From NCBI GenBank assembly GCA_035373905.1, contig DAOSOK010000012.1, forward strand, positions 55,268 to 119,267: DNA of 64,000 bases. The letters are read 5' to 3'. Shown in pieces: positions 45,501-53,708 of the stretch (the stretch's first letter is position 1; each line of letters starts with the position of its first letter). The translations under genes and the position numbers were made by a program. The notes below the pieces were generated by a model. That model did no database searches, had not been told where the DNA came from, and saw nothing but the letters and a program-made list of their open reading frames with translations. This DNA is from Candidatus Ozemobacteraceae bacterium (GTDB lineage Bacteria; Muiribacteriota; Ozemobacteria; Ozemobacterales; Ozemobacteraceae).

Positions 45501-47402
45501 GCCGAGTTCGAAATAGCCCCGGGCATAATTCGGATTGATGCGGATGACGCGCTGATACAGCTTGATCGCATCGTCGAACGTGCCGGCTCTCCGCCGGATT
45601 TCGGCCATGCTGAAATATGCTGGGATATACATCATATCGTGTTGAATCGCGAGGTTGAAATTCTCCTGCGCGAGCTCGATTTGTCCCATGCGGCAGTAGA
45701 CGGTGCCGAGTTCGTAATACCCGCGGGGATCTTCGGGATCCAGCGCGACGACCTGGCGGCAGGCCTCGACGGCTTCGTCATACAGGGGCGAACCGCCGGC
45801 AATCGGGGTCAGATACGCGTCTTTGAGACCCCAGTAGGCCCATTTGAAGTTCGGGTCGAGGTTGATCGCCAGCTGGTAGCCGTTCAGCGACTGTTCGAGG
45901 CGCTCCTCCTGCTTTTCAGGCATCTTCGAGGGGAACACCTGGCAGGCGTAGGCGTGGGCGAAGTGGACGATCGGGCTTTGCGGATCGACCATCGCCGCGT
46001 TCTTGTACTGGTCGATGTAGCGGTCGTAGGTCGTTTCGACATCCTTCGCATCCTGGCTCTGGAGCTTGTACAGATTGATCTGGTTCACGACCGCGAGCGT
46101 GCTGTTGCGGTCGATCGAGAGGGCCTTCTGGTAGGCCTCGAGGGCTTCGGAATACTGGCGTCGCTTGGTGAGGATGTTGCCGAGCTCAATCCAGGCGCCG
46201 AGCGCGTTCGCTTCCTTGAAGAATCGGAGCTTGTTGAAAATATAGCCTTCCTGATAATTCTCGATGCGGAGTCGCGAGGAAAGGGAGATCACCTCGCGGA
46301 ATCGCGACGAGGCGAGGTCCAGCATGCCGTTCAGGGCGTAGATGCGGCCGAGGCGGAAATGGGCGAAGATGTTCGTGGGGTTGAGGGTCAGCCCCTGCTG
46401 GTAGAACTCGATCGCCTGGTCGTAGGCCGCGCGCTGCTCGCTCACGAAGGCGACGCGGAAGTAGGCCGGCGCGTATGTCGGGTCGAGGCGCATCGCCTGC
46501 TTGTAGGCGTCGTAGGCGTTCTGAAGGGCCGTCTGTTGGATCATCGGTCTCTCGACCTGGGCGAGCAGGTGGCACTCGCCGAGCTCGAAATACAGGCGGG
46601 GATTTTCCGGGACGACCTGGATCGCCTGGGTCAGTTGCTCGATCGCTGCATCGTAGGCCTGTTCGTAAAAGAGGATGTCCTTCATGCCCAGGTGGGCCCA
46701 CATGTTGGCCTGGTTGATTTCCAGGGCACGCTCCATCAGGAGGCGCGCTTCATCGCGCTGCGTCTTGAACGTGTCGGGATCCATCGAGTGAAGGATAAGC
46801 ATGATGAAGCCCGTGATGCAGTTCGCCATCGACTGACTCTCGAGGGCGCGCAACTCGTCGCGAAGCTTCTGGGTGACTTCGGCATACAGCGCCTCGCGAT
46901 GCGGAAGATGGGAATACATCGCGCGATACTGGAGAATGAGCTTGATCCAGGTCTCTCCGCTGTCGGGATCGCACCGGAGCACGTTCTTGTAGGCCGAGAT
47001 GGCCTCGTCGAAGATGCCCTGCACGGAGTATATGTCTCCGAGGGTCTGGTGGGCTCTCGGGTTGGCCGGATCGAGGATGAGGGCCTTCTTGAAATCGAGC
47101 GTCGCGCGCTCGAGATCGCCCTTGGCCTTCGAAAGCTGCCCCTGCGACATGTACAATTCCATGCGCTCGGTCTTCTCGTCGGGCGTGAAGCTTTCGCACC
47201 GGTCGCGGAGGAGGATCAGTTCGTTCTGTTCCGCGAGTTTCTTGAGCGAAACGAGATACTCGCGGGACGCCTTGCCGATCTCGTGAAACGTGCAGCAGGC
47301 TTCGGAAGTGTTGTAGAACGTGCACTTCTCGAGCAGGCAGGGTTTTTCAGTTCGGTCGGCTTCGGTTGTGAATCCGAGAAATGGGCAGACGATCTTGCTC
47401 AT
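42561..47402 (-). CDS. Giant TPR protein (1613 residues) with Cys-rich N-terminus
   Basis: Begins with a Cys cluster (Cys6, Cys22, Cys27, Cys36, Cys37 within 40 residues), which may bind a metal. About 40 or more TPR units then run from ~84 to the end. Residues ~479-568 contain the non-canonical module (WAYWGLKDAY then GSPLYDEAVEACRQVV) also present in the 1535-residue neighbour. There is no signal peptide or enzyme domain. The gene starts nine bases after the ftsK stop, so the TPR pair is transcribed with or right behind ftsK. A large cytoplasmic platform is inferred; its clients are unknown. Confidence 0.88.
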   Translation of the reverse strand: MSKIVCPFLGFTTEADRTEKPCLLEKCTFYNTSEACCTFHEIGKASREYLVSLKKLAEQNELILLRDRCESFTPDEKTERMELYMSQGQLSKAKGDLERATLDFKKALILDPANPRAHQTLGDIYSVQGIFDEAISAYKNVLRCDPDSGETWIKLILQYRAMYSHLPHREALYAEVTQKLRDELRALESQSMANCITGFIMLILHSMDPDTFKTQRDEARLLMERALEINQANMWAHLGMKDILFYEQAYDAAIEQLTQAIQVVPENPRLYFELGECHLLAQVERPMIQQTALQNAYDAYKQAMRLDPTYAPAYFRVAFVSEQRAAYDQAIEFYQQGLTLNPTNIFAHFRLGRIYALNGMLDLASSRFREVISLSSRLRIENYQEGYIFNKLRFFKEANALGAWIELGNILTKRRQYSEALEAYQKALSIDRNSTLAVVNQINLYKLQSQDAKDVETTYDRYIDQYKNAAMVDPQSPIVHFAHAYACQVFPSKMPEKQEERLEQSLNGYQLAINLDPNFKWAYWGLKDAYLTPIAGGSPLYDEAVEACRQVVALDPEDPRGYYELGTVYCRMGQIELAQENFNLAIQHDMMYIPAYFSMAEIRRRAGTFDDAIKLYQRVIRINPNYARGYFELGDVYKETGQNEKALSNLRKAVELDLDYLDAHFAIGEISFAEGNDENALMRFRRVLELDPHHAIAHNRLAQIQHRRGQREDAISSYKAAIELAADPTGPQFDLARLYGEMGNWAEARAILETVLKANPKHVEATIAHAEALERLGNNDQAERQYLKAIEISPDSLLAHERLALLYERTAQIYKAEDEFTKVVRIDPHHISAQMSLAQIFITRDLLDKALDALHCVVDIEPKHLQAHLELARIYALKSVPDKAVAEYRSALEIDPKRISAHLKLAEVYLAEEKNVEAMGQFKAALDLDPNIPDALSALGDLYYNGETYDHAGSCYRRLVELDPQNHTARFRLAESYYHLGDLEKALDEYLKVAEINEERVDALIRLGKIYTSLEKWQEAAKYFKKVFNTDPQNAAIHFELGKVYDHLNMLSDALTEFDTALSSDQNNAEIVTRMGLIHRKQGNLDMAIERFLASIDLDPKNPVPHQELGKAYINKGRVDKAIAEFKEAVRLAPDDLNVNIELAKAYASQGILDEAIECYRKVIRIEPNNAMAHFELGSLYSNQGNIDESIAEYRSTIALAPSNARAHLELGRHLRDKGSSAEAVAEFLRAIELDRNNPVIHYELGDVYYREGEFTSALEMFNKTLQLQSDYVDAYQKLGTINAHLEDWAKAREFFKKAIDLEADNYSVYSELGEACDKLEDTDGAIEAFEKALQFKPGNVNIIYRLGAKYKVKGDFQKMQDLYGKAVEMTPRNALFHFELGEALRNLGQLNEAMERYEEALTLNADLIECIYALGGIYWEKQYYDKMVTLYKKAIGLYPTNSRAHFELGKAYRRKFKVAEAIDEFKKVINLDSNQPEVHFELGSLYQENGMTREAIECLRKATQLDPKNGEAFFLLGKCYEETGDREKATASFEKAKVMMTGNLEILVKLGSEYLEKGKCEEALVELKKAAAMEKPTSEVYYLMGKAYRKLGNSEEAIRAFEKADELQSAAS

Positions 47403-47411
47403 GATCGAGAA

Positions 47412-50129
47412 CTACTCCTTCCGTAACACCCGGCGTTTGTTCGAGCCATCCAGGGGGCTCACCATCCCCTTCTCTTCGAGAAGATCCATGATGCGCGCGG
47501 CCCTATTATATCCGATCTTGAATTTGCGTTGAAGCATGCTTGTCGAGGTTTTATCCTGCGTCGCCAGATAGGTCCTGATCTGCGCCATCAGGCCGCTGTC
47601 GCCGTCGGCTCCGGCGTCTTCTTCCTGCGGTTCGTCCTCGTCATCCTCGTCGTCGGTTTTCGTCGGGGTGATGTCGATGTATTCAGGCGTGCCCTGGCTC
47701 CGGACGAAATCCGTCAGGGCCTGAAGTTCGCGGTCGGAAATGTAGGCACCCTGGATGCGGAGGGGCTTCTGCCCCTTGAACGCGAACAGCATGTCGCCCT
47801 TTCCGAGCAGGGATTCGGCGCCCTTGCCGTCGAGGATGGTGCGCGAATCGACCTGGGAGGCGACGGCGAAGGCGATGCGGGTCGGCAGGTTCGCCTTGAT
47901 GATGCCGGTCAGAACGTCAACGGACGGCCTCTGCGTCGCAATCACGAGGTGAATGCCGACGGCGCGGGCCATCTGGGCCAGCCGGCAGATCGAGCCTTCG
48001 ACCTCGGCCGAAGCCGTCATCATCAGGTCGGCGAGTTCGTCAACGATCAGAACCAGATACGGCAGGGGTTCGAGATCCGGGTTGATCGAGTCGCGGAGCC
48101 TCGGAAGATCTTCGTTATAGCTTGCGATATTTCTGACGCCGCAGGTTTCCATCAGCTCATACCGGCGCATCATCTCCTCGATCGCCCAGAGCAGCGCCGC
48201 CGACGCCTTCTTCGGGTCGGTGACGACGGGGGCCATCAGGTGGGGGATGCCGTTGTAGGACGACAGTTCGACCCGCTTCGGGTCGATCATGACCATCTTG
48301 ACCTGGTCGGGGCGGGCCTGGAACAGGATGCTCGCGATGATCGTGTTGATGCAGACGGACTTGCCGGCGCCGGTCTGGCCCGCGATCAGCAGGTGCGGCA
48401 TATCGGCCAGGTTGGCGAACACCGGCTGGTTGCTGATGGTCTTGCCGAGAGCGAGATTGAGAATCGTGTGTTTCGCGCGGAAATTCTCGTTCTTCACCAG
48501 GTCATAGAAAAACACGGGGGTCGGTTTCGCGTTCGGAATCTCGATGCCGATCGCGCTCTTGCCAGGAATGGGGGCTTCGATGCGGATGCTTGCCGCAAGC
48601 GACATGGCGATGTCGTTCGCCACGCCAAGGATCTTGGCCGATTTGACGCCGGGGCCGGGTTTCAGTTCGAATCGGGAGACGGCCGGTCCTTCGACGACGG
48701 CGATGATCTCCGCCTTGATGTTGAACTCCTCGAGCTTTTTGAGGAGGTTCTCGGACCGCTGGACAAGATCCGCCGGCGGTTCGGGAGTTCGCTCCGGCGG
48801 GACGGTGAGCAGGTCGAGGGGCGGAAGTTCGGCTTCATGAAGAATTTCCGATGCCGGTGCGGCGATTTCATTGAGATTCTTGAGATCGCGATCGATGGGG
48901 TGGGTATCGAGGGAGACAGGAGCGTTCGCCTCGGCGTCTTCCAGTTCGATATCGACGATGAGTTCTTCTCGTACATCGGACTCCGTCGAAAAATCCATGG
49001 GATCTTGGGATTTTCCTTCTTCCTGAACGGATATCTGAGAATCTTCCGGAACGGCGGATTCGCGCGCATACGACAAGGGGTCGGAGATGATCTCCTGCGG
49101 ATCGGTCGGAATCGGAAGTGCCCGGGGAGTGGGCATACAGAGACCGGTTGAGAGGTCCTGGACGTGGATCTGGAACATGCAGGTTGCAGGAACCGAACGC
49201 GCGGCCTCGCCCTCATCGCTGGAAATTGAAGCCGGGGTGGGGGAGGGGGCCGGGGAGGGCGCGGAAGCATCCGGGGTGACGATGTCACGCGAAGGAGTCG
49301 CAGGGGAAAGCGTCGACCGGCTTGAAATCTCCGCGTCGGACGTCGGGGCGCCGTCGAGCTCGATATCGAGAGGAGTCGTATTGCCGGCGCTCGTTGCGGG
49401 GATCATCCCTGATTCAAAGGTGAGCAACTTGCCGATGGCTTCACGCGCCTCATCGAGGGGCGGGGGCCTGAGCATGGCTATCAGCGACCGTCCGGCGAGG
49501 GTGAGGACGGTGACGGTGCTTCTGAATGCGTCTATCCCCATGCCGAGAAGTGTGAGCGTGGCTTCCCAGGCAGCGGAGAGAACCCTCAGGATGATGCGGC
49601 CGACCACGATCCCTGCCATGAGAAGATCTTTGTAGACAATATCGAGGGCAAAAATGACGGATGCCATGAAGAAGAAGGCGAACAGCACCGTCGTGGGGGC
49701 ATTTCCGAAATGCTTTGCAACGCTTCCGAAAGCCAGTGTTCCGATTTTCCCGCCTTCCAGGCCGAGAAGGCCAAGGCCGAAAACAAGGGCAGAGCTGCAG
49801 CCTGCTATCCGGGTGTTCAGATTGTCGAATGATCGGTCGAGAAAACGCTGTATTCCCCAGACTCCAACGAACGTCGGAACAATGAACACGCCCATCCCCA
49901 GGTAAACGGAGAGCGTCGTCACTGCAGGCAAGGCCTTTGAGGTGTTCAGATAGTGAAGCAGGGAGAGTGAGAATGCGCTTGTTCCGATCAGCACGAGCCC
50001 GATCGCTTCATTGCGCTGGCGTGAGGTAACGATGATCTGGTTCTTGCCTGACGGGAGATGTTGTTTTCGCTGGCCGCCCGGTTTCCTGGGTGGCCGACCA
50101 TCGGGAATGAGGATTCTCTTGGCTTTCAT
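47412..50129 (-). CDS. ftsK: DNA translocase FtsK/SpoIIIE
   Basis: 905 residues. Pumps chromosomal DNA at the division septum. N-terminal membrane domain with four or five helices (~40-185), a long acidic Ser/Pro/Glu linker (~225-455), then the alpha/beta motor domain: Walker A AGQTGAGKS (residues ~583-591), Walker B YLVLIVDELAD (~691-701), and the RQDP-like IDPKRVELSSYNGIPH block. The C-terminal winged-helix gamma domain (TSTSMLQRKFKIGYNRAARI, ~845-880) reads polar chromosomal sequences. Divergent from efp. The neighbouring rimO-pgsA-pgpA arrangement is a common ftsK context, here split by two giant TPR genes. Confidence 0.96.
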   Translation of the reverse strand: MKAKRILIPDGRPPRKPGGQRKQHLPSGKNQIIVTSRQRNEAIGLVLIGTSAFSLSLLHYLNTSKALPAVTTLSVYLGMGVFIVPTFVGVWGIQRFLDRSFDNLNTRIAGCSSALVFGLGLLGLEGGKIGTLAFGSVAKHFGNAPTTVLFAFFFMASVIFALDIVYKDLLMAGIVVGRIILRVLSAAWEATLTLLGMGIDAFRSTVTVLTLAGRSLIAMLRPPPLDEAREAIGKLLTFESGMIPATSAGNTTPLDIELDGAPTSDAEISSRSTLSPATPSRDIVTPDASAPSPAPSPTPASISSDEGEAARSVPATCMFQIHVQDLSTGLCMPTPRALPIPTDPQEIISDPLSYARESAVPEDSQISVQEEGKSQDPMDFSTESDVREELIVDIELEDAEANAPVSLDTHPIDRDLKNLNEIAAPASEILHEAELPPLDLLTVPPERTPEPPADLVQRSENLLKKLEEFNIKAEIIAVVEGPAVSRFELKPGPGVKSAKILGVANDIAMSLAASIRIEAPIPGKSAIGIEIPNAKPTPVFFYDLVKNENFRAKHTILNLALGKTISNQPVFANLADMPHLLIAGQTGAGKSVCINTIIASILFQARPDQVKMVMIDPKRVELSSYNGIPHLMAPVVTDPKKASAALLWAIEEMMRRYELMETCGVRNIASYNEDLPRLRDSINPDLEPLPYLVLIVDELADLMMTASAEVEGSICRLAQMARAVGIHLVIATQRPSVDVLTGIIKANLPTRIAFAVASQVDSRTILDGKGAESLLGKGDMLFAFKGQKPLRIQGAYISDRELQALTDFVRSQGTPEYIDITPTKTDDEDDEDEPQEEDAGADGDSGLMAQIRTYLATQDKTSTSMLQRKFKIGYNRAARIMDLLEEKGMVSPLDGSNKRRVLRKE

Positions 50130-50550
50130 AGAACTGCTCCGGAAAAGCGAACGTGGGGTTTGGCAGTCGGGTGGATGGTTGCGAGAGCGTTCGGGGGAAG
50201 ACGAAGGGTTCCGACACTGGAACCCCCCGAAGAAAGCAAAAACAATCCCCTGAGAGAGGTCTTAAACAAAACAAGGGTATGCGATTCAGTACTCTCGACC
50301 ATGATTGCCTCCGAAATGCGGACCTGATATCTTTCTCGTATGTCTATCGGCAGATTCCCCTGGAACGGAGAGAAAAATAGAAAGAACTGTTACTGTGTTT
50401 TGTGATGATGTTGCAATAATGAGTGTGATATTATCGCGATATAAATTATCAATATTGCATGGGTGCGGTTGATATTTTTTGACCTTGCCGCGGGGGTGTG
50501 TTACAATAGCGCATTCATCCCTTATCTTTTTCAAGGAGTTAATCTCTCGT
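50130..50550. other. 421-base divergent region between ftsK and efp
   Basis: AT-richer than its surroundings, especially 50370-50480. Holds the efp promoter (listed). A small hairpin (GGGTTCC 50206-50212 / GGAACCC 50219-50225) lies in the probable ftsK leader. I see no clear minus-strand promoter and no gene. Confidence 0.5.
50479..50507 (+). promoter_or_regulatory. Sigma-70-like promoter for efp
   Basis: TTGACC, 17-base spacer, TACAAT, ending 43 bases before the ATG at 50551. It is the closest match to consensus in the window. Confidence 0.75.
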
Positions 50551-51117
50551 ATGCCTATCATCGCCAATGATCTCCGCAGGGGAATGATCATTCATTTCAA
50601 TAACGAGCTTTGCCAGGTCGTCGAAGTCGAGTTTGTGCGGCCGGGAAACTGGCGGGCCATGGCTCAGACCAAGTTGCGGAGCATCAAAACTGGCGCGATT
50701 TTCCAGCAGCGATTCAGTACGACCGAAAAGATCGACGATGCGCAGGTCGACACTCGAACAATGCAGTATCTCTATTCGACAGAGCACCTTCATACCTTCA
50801 TGGATATCCAGAATTACGAGCAGGTTGAAATGAACGATGACTTTGTCGGGGATGCCAGGCGTTTCCTCAAGGAGCAGATGGAAGTCGTTGTGAAGTTGTA
50901 TGAAGGTCGCCCGATTGGCCTCGAACTCCCTTCTTCTGTTGAGCTGAAGGTCGTTGAGGCTGCTCCGAATGTTCGCGGCAATACGGCGAGCGGCGGTGGA
51001 AAGCCAGCAACTCTCGAGGGTGGTCTCGTCGTGAATGTGCCGTTTTTTGTTGAATCCGGCGATGTCGTTCGCGTGGATACACGGACAGGGGAATATCTCG
51101 AACGCGTTACCAAATGA
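50551..51117 (+). CDS. efp: Elongation factor P with Asn at the modified-tip position
   Basis: 188 residues, three beta domains in the usual order: KOW-like (MPIIANDLRRGMIIHFNNEL), EF-P central (KIDDAQVDTRTMQYLY) and C-terminal OB fold (GGLVVNVPFFVESGDVVRVD, RTGEYLERV). EF-P relieves ribosomes stalled at polyproline. The domain-I tip loop reads FVRPGNWRAM, so Asn33 occupies the place of E. coli Lys34. Lysylation, rhamnosylation or aminopentanolation as known for Lys or Arg cannot apply. ATG at 50551 follows AAGGAG. A hairpin terminator follows. Whether this is the sole EF-P of the genome is unknown. Confidence 0.95.
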   Translation: MPIIANDLRRGMIIHFNNELCQVVEVEFVRPGNWRAMAQTKLRSIKTGAIFQQRFSTTEKIDDAQVDTRTMQYLYSTEHLHTFMDIQNYEQVEMNDDFVGDARRFLKEQMEVVVKLYEGRPIGLELPSSVELKVVEAAPNVRGNTASGGGKPATLEGGLVVNVPFFVESGDVVRVDTRTGEYLERVTK

Positions 51118-51141
51118 GTGATATTGACGATCAAGTGATAA

Positions 51142-51179
51142 CACCAGGAGGCGACAGTTGCTCTGCGCGCCTCCTGGTG
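51142..51179 (+). terminator. Hairpin terminator after efp
   Basis: CACCAGGAGGCG / CGCCTCCTGGTG, perfect 12-bp arms around a 14-base loop, 24 bases past the stop, followed by a weak T-rich stretch (CTTGACTTTCATT). Confidence 0.6.
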
Positions 51180-51248
51180 CTTGACTTTCATTCATTTTCA
51201 AATACACTCATATCTTAGGTATTTTTCTTTCGCGGGAGAGGAAATCTA

Positions 51249-52325
51249 GTGAAATATCAACGAGGGAAGGGACGGTATTTTCTCTTCACTCTGGGTTTTC
51301 TCCTGGTGTTTTCGAGCGGTTTTTTTGCCTTTCTTGCCTGGGAAGGTCCAGGATATCAAGGATCGGTAGCCGCACTCGAGCAACCAGTCCTTCCTCCTTC
51401 TCTCGATTCAGTACCTGGTAAGAAAAATGACCCGAAGGTGCATGCCGTTGGAAAACCTGCGGCAACCTTGGAGTCTCCCGAGAGCCAGCCAATGACTGAA
51501 TTGGTTTCCGGGCCTGCCAGTCAGCCGGCATCTCTCACTGAGCCGTTGCCGCCAACGAATCCGCAAGAGGCTTCTCCCAAAGGCAATAGCCTTGGGGGGA
51601 AAAAGGAAAGAACAGCGAAGGCCGATTCACAAGGCAAGGCGGAAAAAATCGCATCGCCTACGGGGCACGGCGTGCAGAGCTTGAAAACGGTAGAAGCTGC
51701 GAAAGATACGAAGCCATCTGCGGACAAGCCCAGGAAAAAGAGCCGGAAGCCTGTCCGAATTCCTCCCGTTGTCGTGGATGAGACGAAAGTCCCCCCTGAA
51801 TGGGATTGGTTTGCCACTCCTCTCAGACTTTCCATGACGGATCATCGAGTCACAATCGTCGCCGATGTCGGGCAGGTTTCGTCCAAGAACGCAATTCTCC
51901 AGAAGTCGGTATCTGAGGCGAGGACGGACGAATCTGAAGTTCCTCCGGCAAAACAGGAGGCCAGGCAAGAGCCAGGACCGGAAATCGAATCTGCGAAAGA
52001 TCTCGAGAGCTCACCTACGGCCGTTCCGGTCGTCTCTGCCGACGAACATGAAGCCTTTGCTAAGCGGTTGAACAATATCCTCGTCCGTCTCCAAGAGCGC
52101 CGCGAAAAGCGTCTTGCTGAAGCGCGCGCGCGCGCGCTGATTCTTCCGAGCGCCAGATGCAATGTGAAGACGGGCGAAACGATTGGAAATGATGTCGCTG
52201 AAAGGCTGGATGCCTCGGAAACTGCGGTTGCAACCACTAAGGATGGAACGTCTATTCCGAGAGAAATGGAAGAGGGGCTTCCGCCGCTCAATGCGGAGTC
52301 GCCATCCGGAGAAGCGGAGAAGTAG
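51249..52325 (+). CDS. Membrane-anchored low-complexity protein of unknown function
   Basis: 358 residues from a GTG at 51249 with GAGAGGAA upstream. One N-terminal membrane helix (YFLFTLGFLLVFSSGFFAFLAW), then ~330 residues rich in Pro, Ser, Glu and Lys, without a recognisable domain. A short region around 175-205 (PPEWDWFATPLRLSMTDHRV) is the only stretch with a folded look. Near 290-300 it has an Arg/Ala run encoded by an alternating GC tract. The layout resembles a TonB-like or spacer protein; that is only analogy. Lower GC than the surrounding genes. Confidence 0.6.
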   Translation: MKYQRGKGRYFLFTLGFLLVFSSGFFAFLAWEGPGYQGSVAALEQPVLPPSLDSVPGKKNDPKVHAVGKPAATLESPESQPMTELVSGPASQPASLTEPLPPTNPQEASPKGNSLGGKKERTAKADSQGKAEKIASPTGHGVQSLKTVEAAKDTKPSADKPRKKSRKPVRIPPVVVDETKVPPEWDWFATPLRLSMTDHRVTIVADVGQVSSKNAILQKSVSEARTDESEVPPAKQEARQEPGPEIESAKDLESSPTAVPVVSADEHEAFAKRLNNILVRLQERREKRLAEARARALILPSARCNVKTGETIGNDVAERLDASETAVATTKDGTSIPREMEEGLPPLNAESPSGEAEK

Positions 52326-52423
52326 AGCTTCGCGCTCTGGTCGCCTTTCTGCGGTCACTTTCCCCGCTTTGTTGTCTCCCTCCCTGACTGCGGTTGGCCG
52401 AAAATCACAGCACGCAAGGAATT

Positions 52424-52455
52424 GAACAAAAGACCGGCTTAGGTCGGTTTTGTTC
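52424..52455 (+). terminator. Hairpin, candidate terminator after the 51249 gene
   Basis: GAACAAAAGACC pairs with GGTCGGTTTTGTTC, with a two-base bulge and a short loop; T-rich on the descending arm. It is 99 bases past the stop. Confidence 0.45.
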
Positions 52456-52482
52456 TTTCCCTGGGGCCCCTTGTTTGCACGA

Positions 52483-52516
52483 AACTTCGCAGTTTCTTCC
52501 GAAGCTGCGAAGTTTT
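52483..52516 (+). terminator. Second hairpin with T-tail
   Basis: AACTTCGCAG at 52483-52492 pairs perfectly with CTGCGAAGTT at 52505-52514, followed by TTATG. Being 28 bases after the previous hairpin, the two may act as tandem terminators or belong to a small RNA. Confidence 0.45.
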
Positions 52517-53181
52517 ATGTTTCCTGAGCTGGCTTCACTGGCGCGGAAGACGGCGATTAAAAATCACAAAGTATTAAAGACAAGCCCGAAAATGGCAAAG
52601 GCCAAGAGTTGGATTCAAGAAGAAGACGGAAAAGGCATAAAATAAATCTCTATTAATCGTGAATAAAAGGCTTTCTAGATGAGCGTGTTCCTTGCATTTC
52701 TGTTGTAAAGAATAATTTATTTTGATTCCACCGCTGTTTTCTGCTGGTTTTCGGGGTTATTGTGAAAATAATTAAATAATAATGTAAATTCTCCCGTTTC
52801 GATGTTTTTAGGGAGTTGGATGTTTGTCATCCGAGGCGAAAATTGAAAGTGCGGGACGCTTGGCAGGACAGAGACGCGTGTGTGCAAAGGGGCTGTCTGA
52901 ATTTTCCCAGGCGACGGATGTCTCGTGAGGGGAACCAAAGGAGTTTGAAAAAAAGAGGGGGCTGCTCGATGAAAATACTCGCTCAACTTTGCGTGAATGG
53001 GTGAGAGGTTTTGATGTGGTTCATGGGTGAAATGGTTCTTCCCTTGGGGAGAAGGGTACCGAGGTTAGTTTGCCAGGGATATGAGAAAAGGGTTTTTCCA
53101 ATCCGGAATGGGATTTGAAAAGACCGCGGAGTTTATGGTAAGGTGAATAATTCGCGCTGAGCCAGGAGAACGGAAAATAAC

Positions 53182-53694
53182 ATGGAAGACCGCCAGCCCT
53201 TCGGAATGAATGCGTCGGAGACGGTTTTTGTCGGCATCGGCGATGCAAACGACCCTCTCCCTCACATTGAAAAGAAGACGAAATACTGGGTATATGCGGC
53301 TCCGTGCCCTCGTTGTACGTCACCGGCGAGATGGATTGAGCAGGCGCCGTTTGAAGTTCGTCTTCGCTGTACGAAATGCAACACGGAGGAGGGGATCGGC
53401 CTCTCCCTTGCTACCTGGCAAAATCTTTCGTATGTGTTCTGGTGCAGGAGTCCGATTTTCAAAAGCGATCTCGTTTCCTTGCCTAAGGCTGTCGTATCGG
53501 AAATCGAAAAAATCATTTCTGATTCCGGGGCTGAAAAAATGCCGCCTCCGTACCTCGCCGTCGTCGTTGTCGGAGGAGTGTGCGAAAAAACACTTGTGTG
53601 TGCTTCAAAGAATTGTCCCTATAAAATTGGACCGCGAAGCGTTAAGGGTGGCAAAACAAACATTATTTCAATAAATTCAAAAAAAAGAAAATAA
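53182..53694 (+). CDS. Zinc-ribbon protein of unknown function
   Basis: 170 residues. A four-cysteine ribbon is clear: APCPRCTSPARW (Cys-x2-Cys) and VRLRCTKCNTEEG (Cys-x2-Cys), residues ~43-75. A further Cys pair appears near the C-terminus (CASKNCPYKIGP), followed by a basic tail (SINSKKRK). There is an aromatic-rich helix between (LATWQNLSYVFW). ATG at 53182 has AGGAGA 12 bases upstream. It precedes psuG by 14 bases, so the two are probably co-transcribed. The basic tail and ribbon suggest nucleic-acid contact; that is inference. Confidence 0.7.
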   Translation: MEDRQPFGMNASETVFVGIGDANDPLPHIEKKTKYWVYAAPCPRCTSPARWIEQAPFEVRLRCTKCNTEEGIGLSLATWQNLSYVFWCRSPIFKSDLVSLPKAVVSEIEKIISDSGAEKMPPPYLAVVVVGGVCEKTLVCASKNCPYKIGPRSVKGGKTNIISINSKKRK

Positions 53695-53708
53695 TATCAG
53701 GGAATAGC

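Larger units (their letters stand above)
52326..53181. other. 856-base intergenic region of low GC
   Basis: Marked AT-richness from about 52540 to 52820, unlike the coding-dense surroundings. It holds two hairpins (below) and no reading frame I can support; two short open frames (52394-52645, 52816-53004) overlap the hairpins or lack ribosome sites and family resemblance. It may hold an unrecognised RNA or be decayed DNA. Confidence 0.5.

Noticed and set aside
45285..47426. 713-codon antisense frame over the 1613-residue TPR gene
   Set aside because: Shadow of repetitive TPR coding; no signal, start site or domain.
52394..52645. 83-codon frame in the AT-rich gap
   Set aside because: Runs across two hairpins and lacks a ribosome site or family resemblance.
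52816..53004. 62-codon frame in the AT-rich gap
   Set aside because: No ribosome site; translation is basic and irregular.
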